From: Mucilaginibacter sp. PPCGB 2223
GTDB lineage: Bacteria; Bacteroidota; Bacteroidia; Sphingobacteriales; Sphingobacteriaceae
NCBI RefSeq assembly: GCF_001705515.1
Contig: NZ_MDJS01000001.1
Coordinates: forward strand, 1,922,001 to 1,986,000
Direction of reading: 5' to 3'
DNA length: 64,000 nucleotides
Positions 58,261 through 64,000 of the stretch are shown here, one piece after another. A program made the translations under genes and the position numbers. The notes under the pieces were generated by a model, which was not told the origin of the DNA, did no database searches, and saw only the letters and a list, made by a program, of their open reading frames with translations. Position 1 is the first letter of the stretch; every line of letters starts with the position of its first letter.

Positions 58261-61233
58261 ATGAACAACCCCTATCAATTGATGCCCCAGCTGTTTTTAA
58301 GGGCGCCTTTTTATGGCTACCTGGATTACGACCTCTTGCGCCTTCCCCGGGTGCTGGCCGATCAGTATTTCCGCAACGCGGTATGGCTGGCCAGCCCGGT
58401 CTTTTACCAGGCGCTACAGAAAAAGTGTTTTGAGTTTGACCGGTTGTCCGATAAGGAAAAACATACGCTGGCCAAATACTATAACCGGATGTGCTTCCGC
58501 CCTACTCCTTTCGGCGCATTTGCGAGCTTCAGCCTGCTGAGTTGGAGCGACAGCGGCGCGGTGAAACTGTCAGGCGACGAAAAGGCGCGGCTCCATCTTT
58601 TGCCCGACCAGCACATTGTTCAAGGCCTGAACCAATGTTACCGCCGGGGACCCGACGCGCACCTCGTCCTAAACCCGGTGCTCTACCAGGCGGGCAAAGA
58701 TTACCGCTTCATCCGGTCAGTTGCACATGCCCGGGGGCTCTACCAATATAACCTGGATACCATTGAACATATCCCGTTCCATCAGGAACTCATAGCTGCT
58801 TTACGCGAAAAGCCATACACGGTCGCCGAACTGCAACAGTGGATACGGGAACAAACCGGCTGCGCTGCCGGCGAGGCGGAAGATTACGTCGGCTTCCTGC
58901 GCGAAACGCAACTGGTTATAGGCCCGGAACGCGGACATATCATCACTGCGGTTACGGACCCTTTCCGGGACCTGGCCCTAAATGTTCCCGCGGGGGCCGA
59001 CCTGCCTGCCACGGGAAGTAACTGGTTCCACGCTCTGCCTGTACTGGAGCATCAAAAAGATGGGCCATATTTCTATGCTGCTACGGAACGCCACCTGCAG
59101 GAAGGTTGCCCGGATGAAAGTACGCCGGCTGAACTCGCCCGGGTAACAAACATGTTGGCGCGGCTTAGCCCTTCACCGGAGCCTTCAGCGCTGACGCGCT
59201 TTATTTCGGCGTTTAGCGAGCGTTATGACCGTGAAAAAGTCCCGATCCTTGAGGCTTTGGATAACGATACCGGTATCGGGTACGCGGAACTCGAAGCCGC
59301 TGCGATGCCGCCATTGATGGATGGGTTGCCTTTCTCCAGGGTCGATCCCGAAGAAACTCTCCTTTCCTGGGAGCCCGTCCGCCAGTTATTGTTCCGGCTT
59401 TGGCCCCGGGGAGGGAACTCCGTTCTGGATATCAGCGATCAGGACCTGGAGACACTGCCGCCCCGGGCGCCCGAAACCCGGGCCCCGAGCATGAGCCTTA
59501 TCTTTCGCCATACGGAAGAACACCTGCTGATCGAACATTCCGGAGGTGCAACAGCCACCGCGCTCGCAGGCAGATTCTCCGTTTTTAGTGATACCGCACA
59601 TGAGCTATGCCGCAAGATCGCCTTAAAAGAACAGGAAGCGAATCCGGGTGTCCTTTTTGCCGATATCGGGCAATTATCCGACACCCACGCGGACAACGTC
59701 AACCGGCGCAGGCAAATCTATGACTACGAGATCCCGCTGAACGTCTACTCACAGACGCCCCTGGATGCGCAGCTCAGACCGGACGACCTGTGGCTGTCCG
59801 TACGTGACGGAGAGTTGATGCTCGAATCGGCGCGTCTGGGCAAAAGGGTGATCCCCAGGCTGCCCAGCGCATACAATTTCAGAAAGAGCGACCTTACGAT
59901 ATTCCGCCTGCTTTGCGACCTGCAATACCACGCTTGTTCCGCTCCCCGCTCCCTGGACCTGGAAGAACTTTTTCCCGGGCTGCAGCAATATCCGCGGGTG
60001 TGTTATGGCCGAACTATTCTCGCTCCCGCCAAATGGCATATTGGGCAGCAGGATATTGACCTTTTGCGCTCACTCGGGCCTGCAAAATATATGGAAGGTA
60101 TCAGGACATTGCGAAACAAGTACGGATTGCCCAGGCGGGTCAGCACGGGAACAGAGGATCAACAATTGGTCTTTGACCTGGCACAAGCGGAAGAAGTGGC
60201 ATTCCTGATCAACTGTCTTAAACCCGGGGAGCCGATAAAATTCCTGGAATACCTGTTGCCCGACCGGTCGGTCCGCAAAGGCATCGATCCGCTGGCCGGC
60301 CAGTTTATTGCCTTTATGTACCATGATGGCAGGGCCTATCGCCCGGTAATTGCCCAGGACGGTAAAGGCAACGTGCCGCCGGTAACGAGGGACTTCCCGC
60401 CGGGCAGTGAATGGCTCTACCTGAAGCTCTACTGCACCCCGTTTACCGCCGATAAATTATTGTCGGAAGTGATCGCCGCAACCCTTGATGAGGCAGGGTC
60501 CGCGGTCTCCTCCTGGTTTTTTATCCGGTATAACGATCCCAGGTATCACCTCCGGCTTCGTTTTCGCATCCATCCGGAGCTCGGCGGGGCCCTGTTGGCA
60601 ATCCTGCGCAGGTCACTGGAGAAGGCGGGATACGACCAGATGGTGGGTGATTTCCAGGCCGGCACCTATCAAAGAGAGTTAGAACGCTATGGGCCGGGCC
60701 TGATCGGGCAGGCCGAAGAGTTATTTCACCTGGGAAGCCTGCTTTTCCTGCGCGCCCTTGATCCGGACCCGAAGGAACCGGAAGCCTGCCCTCCTTTCAG
60801 GCTGGCGCTGCTTTGCGCTTCGGCGATGATCGGCATATTTTATCAGGCGGAAGGAAGCGCTGTATTTTGTCAGAAAGTCGCAGAAAGCATGTTGCAAAAT
60901 TACCGGGGGCAGAAAAACTTACGCACCGAAATGGATAAAAAGTACAGGCAACAAAAAAAGGACGTCGAAAAATGGTTGAAGGCCGGTACATCGGGCCTGC
61001 CCGCAGAACTGGCTGCCCCGCTTAACGCGATATTGGAACAAACCCGCCTTATTTATGACCTGAGTGTAAGCGATGGTCCCGGGCGGCAGTCAGCCTTACT
61101 GGCCGACCTGGTCCATATGCAGCTGAACCGCTTTTTCAGTACGCACACCCGCGAACTGGAATTGCTTACTTATTATTGCCTGCATCTGTATAAAACATCG
61201 GAAAGGGCACGGCAGGCAGCCGGCTCAATATAG
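58261..61233 (+). CDS. Full-length lantibiotic dehydratase (LanB)
   Basis: 990 residues, the usual length for class I LanB with both parts. The N-terminal glutamylation domain starts with LFLRAPFYGYLDYDLLRLP and holds YYNRMCFRPTPFGAFASF. The C-terminal elimination (SpaB_C/thiopeptide-type) domain holds WLYLKLYCTPFTADKLLS and SWFFIRYNDPRYHLRLRFR. LanB uses glutamyl-tRNA to dehydrate Ser and Thr of a precursor peptide. No LanC cyclase or transporter is seen within the window. A Thr-rich peptide gene lies at 63032. The 3' end overlaps the LytTR regulator gene by 9 bases tail to tail. Confidence 0.92.
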   Translation: MNNPYQLMPQLFLRAPFYGYLDYDLLRLPRVLADQYFRNAVWLASPVFYQALQKKCFEFDRLSDKEKHTLAKYYNRMCFRPTPFGAFASFSLLSWSDSGAVKLSGDEKARLHLLPDQHIVQGLNQCYRRGPDAHLVLNPVLYQAGKDYRFIRSVAHARGLYQYNLDTIEHIPFHQELIAALREKPYTVAELQQWIREQTGCAAGEAEDYVGFLRETQLVIGPERGHIITAVTDPFRDLALNVPAGADLPATGSNWFHALPVLEHQKDGPYFYAATERHLQEGCPDESTPAELARVTNMLARLSPSPEPSALTRFISAFSERYDREKVPILEALDNDTGIGYAELEAAAMPPLMDGLPFSRVDPEETLLSWEPVRQLLFRLWPRGGNSVLDISDQDLETLPPRAPETRAPSMSLIFRHTEEHLLIEHSGGATATALAGRFSVFSDTAHELCRKIALKEQEANPGVLFADIGQLSDTHADNVNRRRQIYDYEIPLNVYSQTPLDAQLRPDDLWLSVRDGELMLESARLGKRVIPRLPSAYNFRKSDLTIFRLLCDLQYHACSAPRSLDLEELFPGLQQYPRVCYGRTILAPAKWHIGQQDIDLLRSLGPAKYMEGIRTLRNKYGLPRRVSTGTEDQQLVFDLAQAEEVAFLINCLKPGEPIKFLEYLLPDRSVRKGIDPLAGQFIAFMYHDGRAYRPVIAQDGKGNVPPVTRDFPPGSEWLYLKLYCTPFTADKLLSEVIAATLDEAGSAVSSWFFIRYNDPRYHLRLRFRIHPELGGALLAILRRSLEKAGYDQMVGDFQAGTYQRELERYGPGLIGQAEELFHLGSLLFLRALDPDPKEPEACPPFRLALLCASAMIGIFYQAEGSAVFCQKVAESMLQNYRGQKNLRTEMDKKYRQQKKDVEKWLKAGTSGLPAELAAPLNAILEQTRLIYDLSVSDGPGRQSALLADLVHMQLNRFFSTHTRELELLTYYCLHLYKTSERARQAAGSI

Positions 61234-61929
61234 GTCATGCAGTTTGGCGTGAAAAGCATCACGGTAAGCAGGTCCGATCGGCAATACGGTACCGTCTTCC
61301 AGTTTTACCTGCCCCGGTTCCAGGACGCGCACCGCGCCGTCCTGCACGATGTAAGACTTATGGATCCGGGTAAAGCGGGTTGCCGGGAGGTGTTTCATCA
61401 CCTGGCTCAGGGTCATATAGGTCATCAGTTGTTCCCGCTTCAGGCATATCCGGATATAAGCATCTGCGCCTTCGATATACTGTATTTCATCACACTGCAC
61501 CCGTACCAATTTACCTTTAACGCCGGTCTTTACAAAGAAAGAAAGGGGGTTGGCAATCGGAGAACGGTTTAACTTATTCTGACGGGCACGCTGTACGGCC
61601 GACAGGAAGCGCTCATAAAAAACGGGTTTGACCAGGTAATCCTCGGCGTGGCGTTCAAAAGCTTCGACCGCGTATTCCCGGAAGGCGGTCGTAAAGATGA
61701 TCATCGTTTGCCGGCCGGTGAGCCGGGCGAACTCCAGACCGTTGATCCCGGGCATATCCACGTCGATGAACGTGATATCCGGGGGCTCCGGGGCAGTTAT
61801 TTCAGCGAGGGCCTTTAAAGGGTCTGTTGATGAACCGATCAGGGTCAGTTCCGGGGTACTCTCAATATAATCGCGTAACACGGTTATGGCGTGAGGTTCG
61901 TCATCGACGATGTAGCAGGTCAGGGTCAT
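61225..61929 (-). CDS. LytTR response regulator (RiPP locus)
   Basis: 234 residues: receiver domain with D9-D10-E11, phospho-acceptor Asp in ITFIDVDMPGINGLEF, Thr in IFTTAFREYA and Lys in YLVKPVFYERF, then a LytTR domain (YIEGADAYIRICL and FTRIHKSYIVQDG). It probably controls the peptide locus together with the kinase that overlaps it by 4 bases. Confidence 0.93.
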   Translation of the reverse strand: MTLTCYIVDDEPHAITVLRDYIESTPELTLIGSSTDPLKALAEITAPEPPDITFIDVDMPGINGLEFARLTGRQTMIIFTTAFREYAVEAFERHAEDYLVKPVFYERFLSAVQRARQNKLNRSPIANPLSFFVKTGVKGKLVRVQCDEIQYIEGADAYIRICLKREQLMTYMTLSQVMKHLPATRFTRIHKSYIVQDGAVRVLEPGQVKLEDGTVLPIGPAYRDAFHAKLHDLY

Positions 61930-62936
61930 AGGTGAATTATTAGCGTGGTCGTATAGTTTTCAGGAGTGTCGCTGGTATCCCATTCGTATCGCCCCTGGTA
62001 GGCATGGTCCAGCCGGGCTTTGATGTTCATTAACCCGGTGCCCCCGCGACGGGCCATATCGTTCTTTGACTTCTTACGGTTATGGCTATGGTAGTACAGC
62101 ACCCCACCGGGAAGCGCACGGATGAGTATGCCTGCCGGTGCCCCCGGGTCGCCCAGATGCCCGTGTTTAAAGAGATTCTCAGCCAGGGTCAGCAATACCA
62201 TCGGGATGATCCGGAGACCGGAAAAATCCCCTTCGGTTGTGAGCTCAAAATAAAAACCCGCGGCAAAACGGTAACGGTTGATCTCTTCCAACTGGCGCAG
62301 GTGCATGAGTTCCTCTTCAACGGGCGTGCTTCCATTGGCGTCCGCCGCTTCCAACCCGAATCGGATAATATCGGAAAGCAGCAGGACACTCCTTGCGGCA
62401 TCCGGCGAATTCCTGCGCACCTCGCTATATATAAAATTCAGGGTATTGAACAGCATATGGGGACTGATCTGCTGTTCCAGATAAGCATTTCGGAGCTCAG
62501 CCTGTTTCCGGGCCGCCTCGGTGACCTTATTTCGGTAAAAAGCAATATATCCTGAACTCCAGTATGCAGCCGAAAGGATAGCAAAATAGCCTGCACGGAA
62601 CAGGTAGCCGGGCATCATCGGACGAACGGCAGTTAAGGGACGCGCGTAGAGGAGGAAATCAAGCCCGGCCTTGACCAGCAGGTAGCCCCCTAAAAGTAGC
62701 AGCCAAAGCAAAACACCACCAAGGTAATCCGGTGAAGAACGGTAAAAGGTCCTATTGAGTACTGTGGCTTGCGCATAAAAAAAACCGATGTTCAGGGCGT
62801 AAAACAATACATAGCGATATAGCGGTTCCAGGTGACCGATACTATAGTACAAGAGCCCTAGCTCATACCCAATAAACGCCGCCCAGCAGGCCATATGGAT
62901 CAGGAACAGCGGGAGCTTTTTTTTGAATCCTCTCAT
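61926..62936 (-). CDS. LytS-type sensor histidine kinase (RiPP locus)
   Basis: 336 residues with four hydrophobic segments (about 9-30, 40-60, 72-90, 108-130). The His_kinase box LEQQISPHMLFNTLNFIYSE holds the phospho-His. The ATPase part shows MVLLTLAENLFKHGHLGD (N box) and GTGLMNIKARLDHAYQG (G box). Sensor for the adjacent LytTR regulator. It is divergent from the peptide gene at 63032; the 95-base gap holds a small inverted repeat (ACCGGC/GCCGGT, 62952-62968) that could be an operator. Confidence 0.92.
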   Translation of the reverse strand: MRGFKKKLPLFLIHMACWAAFIGYELGLLYYSIGHLEPLYRYVLFYALNIGFFYAQATVLNRTFYRSSPDYLGGVLLWLLLLGGYLLVKAGLDFLLYARPLTAVRPMMPGYLFRAGYFAILSAAYWSSGYIAFYRNKVTEAARKQAELRNAYLEQQISPHMLFNTLNFIYSEVRRNSPDAARSVLLLSDIIRFGLEAADANGSTPVEEELMHLRQLEEINRYRFAAGFYFELTTEGDFSGLRIIPMVLLTLAENLFKHGHLGDPGAPAGILIRALPGGVLYYHSHNRKKSKNDMARRGGTGLMNIKARLDHAYQGRYEWDTSDTPENYTTTLIIHL

Positions 62937-63031
62937 ATATCACACTTTCACACCGGCAAAATGCCGGTTTACTTAAAAAATACAAATCCAAACGAAAACA
63001 AGTTTAATTTAATAAAAAAAAGATAAACACA

Positions 63032-63187
63032 ATGAAAAAACTTCACCAGTTACCGACCAAAAAAAGAGGGACAGTAGGACAATTTACTAACAAATTTAAA
63101 CGGAGCGGAGATACCGACACAACGACCAACACGACTTCGACGGACACAACAAGTCTGACCACGGTCAACACCACCCACCTGTTATAG
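63032..63187 (+). CDS. Putative RiPP precursor, Thr-rich and without Cys
   Basis: 51 residues. A basic leader-like half (MKKLHQLPTKKRGTVGQF, then NKFKRSGD) is followed by a tail of about 24 residues with 13 Thr and 2 Ser and no Cys (TTTNTTSTDTTSLTTVNTT near the end, closing HLL). Next to a full-length LanB, the Thr/Ser tail is an obvious substrate for dehydration. Without Cys, thioether rings cannot form within the peptide, so the product may be a linear dehydrobutyrine-rich peptide or be crosslinked in another way. The gene sits 3 bases before the next ORF. Confidence 0.6.
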   Translation: MKKLHQLPTKKRGTVGQFTNKFKRSGDTDTTTNTTSTDTTSLTTVNTTHLL

Positions 63188-63190
63188 GGT

Positions 63191-64000
63191 ATGTTCAGGG
63201 ATGAACTGCATTCCCTGGGTAAGGTTATCGATGACCTTTTCGCGGGTACCGGGGAACCGGATTGCACCGGGACACTGGAGGAAATTATCCTGGCCTGGCG
63301 ACAGGCGACCTTTTCAGCCGCTACCAACGAGTGCCTTAAACGGTATTACAGTTTTCACCTGGAGGGTATCTCGATACATTCGGATACCCTCTCTACATTC
63401 ACCGGAGAGCATAAGGCCTTAGAAAGCGGTTTACTGCACCTCTCCGAAACCCTGGTCAACCGGTATGGTGCTTATCTGGAGGACGATCTCCGGCTGCCCT
63501 CCCTGTACACACACGCGTGGCGTCAGTTGCGGCTAAAAGAAATAAGCGCGCTGCGACCGGCCATTCTTAACGCCAGCCTGCCCGCGGGCCTGAAAGATTG
63601 TATCGGCAGCTATTTTGATGCCTATCTGCAACCTGGACAGGCTTGCCTTTATACGCTGGGGGCGATCCGGTATTTCGATAAACTCACCGGGGAACTGGAA
63701 AAGCTGGATTTCAGCTCTCCGGACATCGAACAGCAGGTAGATGTACTGTTTCTTCACCTGGATTTCAATCACCTGCACCACCTGGCCCTGCTGCAAGCCA
63801 GGATCAGCAAAAATGCGGAGCAAATGGGGCAACAGGAAAAACTCCGTTACCTATTGGCCGAACGCTGCCGGTTCGGGGGCCTGCCCGTTCAGACCCGGTA
63901 CCGCTACCAGGCCGATTGGCCTTCTCTCCGCTCGATGCTGCACAACTGGTTAAGTGAGGAGATCGTGCGTGTTCGTGAACAATCGCCGGCCTGTACCACC
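63191..64000 (+). CDS. Helical protein of the peptide locus, 3' end beyond window
   Basis: 270 codons are visible from the ATG at 63191 without a stop. The sequence is mostly helical and leucine-rich (LESGLLHLSETLVNRYGAYL, QVDVLFLHLDFNHLHHLALL), with no signal peptide, TM segment or LanC zinc motif. It begins 3 bases after the Thr-rich peptide gene, so it is co-expressed and may be its maturation, binding or immunity partner. I do not recognise the family. Confidence 0.65.
   Translation, partial: MFRDELHSLGKVIDDLFAGTGEPDCTGTLEEIILAWRQATFSAATNECLKRYYSFHLEGISIHSDTLSTFTGEHKALESGLLHLSETLVNRYGAYLEDDLRLPSLYTHAWRQLRLKEISALRPAILNASLPAGLKDCIGSYFDAYLQPGQACLYTLGAIRYFDKLTGELEKLDFSSPDIEQQVDVLFLHLDFNHLHHLALLQARISKNAEQMGQQEKLRYLLAERCRFGGLPVQTRYRYQADWPSLRSMLHNWLSEEIVRVREQSPACTT

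Noticed and set aside
61291..61300. ACGGTACCGT, similar to the regulon palindrome
   Set aside because: It has only two central bases instead of four, lies inside the LytTR coding sequence, and no TAnnTTTG follows at 23 bases.
1..64000. CRISPR arrays, rRNA and tRNA genes
   Set aside because: No regularly spaced short repeats and no tRNA or rRNA consensus segments were seen on reading the window. Only a dedicated scan could exclude a diverged tRNA.

Overview
The window looks like a Bacteroidota chromosome, most likely Sphingobacteriaceae (Mucilaginibacter/Pedobacter-like). This rests on a SusC/SusD pair, LytTR two-component pairs, RteC, DUF6520 and MauE proteins, TIGR04141, and promoters of the TAnnTTTG type instead of TATAAT. 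No rRNA, tRNA or CRISPR array was seen. Assignments come from motif recognition and memory of families; no database search was run.

Layout. 1-6.5 kb (minus): a large repeat protein running off the left edge, a GH19-like muralytic enzyme, a CHAP-like amidase, a membrane protein and a secreted nuclease-like protein. 6.5-11.6 kb: a membrane-linked alpha/beta hydrolase, an FtsK-like ATPase with a shortened Walker A, an HNH protein, a small Cys/His protein and a one-TM protein. 11.7-11.9 kb: a promoter, structured RNA and terminator. 12.2-24.7 kb: a TPR histidine kinase and response regulator, then an unbroken operon of a small Cys/His protein, a DUF3892 protein, a VWA lipoprotein, a small membrane protein, a tubulin-like GTPase, a giant actin/Hsp70-like ATPase and three membrane-associated proteins. 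24.7-34 kb: a defence island with two PD-(D/E)XK-type proteins, a TIGR04141/DUF6119 protein, a secreted MBL-fold protein and a Hachiman/AbpAB-type HamA-HamB pair. 34-46 kb: secreted nucleases, a LytS/LytTR pair, an S41 peptidase, gene remnants and a subtilase/nuclease export operon. 46-51.4 kb: RteC, a Crp/Fnr regulator with two perfect FNR-type boxes, a papain-like lipoprotein with two small membrane proteins, an XRE regulator and a second structured RNA. 51.4-64 kb: TlpA-SusC-SusD, DUF6520, MauE, a full-length lantibiotic dehydratase, a second LytS/LytTR pair and a Thr-rich, Cys-free precursor-like peptide.

The most striking signal links the middle of the window. The palindrome ACGG-N4-CCGT occurs five times exactly in my manual scan. 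Every copy is followed, after exactly 23 bases, by a TAnnTTTG promoter element in the direction of a gene. The five genes are the response regulator itself, the head of the VWA/tubulin/actin operon, the HsdR-N-like nuclease gene, the TIGR04141 gene and a small secreted peptide gene. The palindrome centre would sit near -41, a class II activator position. This suggests one two-component system, probably autoregulated, that controls a membrane-associated tubulin-plus-actin-like machine together with neighbouring nuclease/defence genes. It is the best candidate here for an undescribed system.
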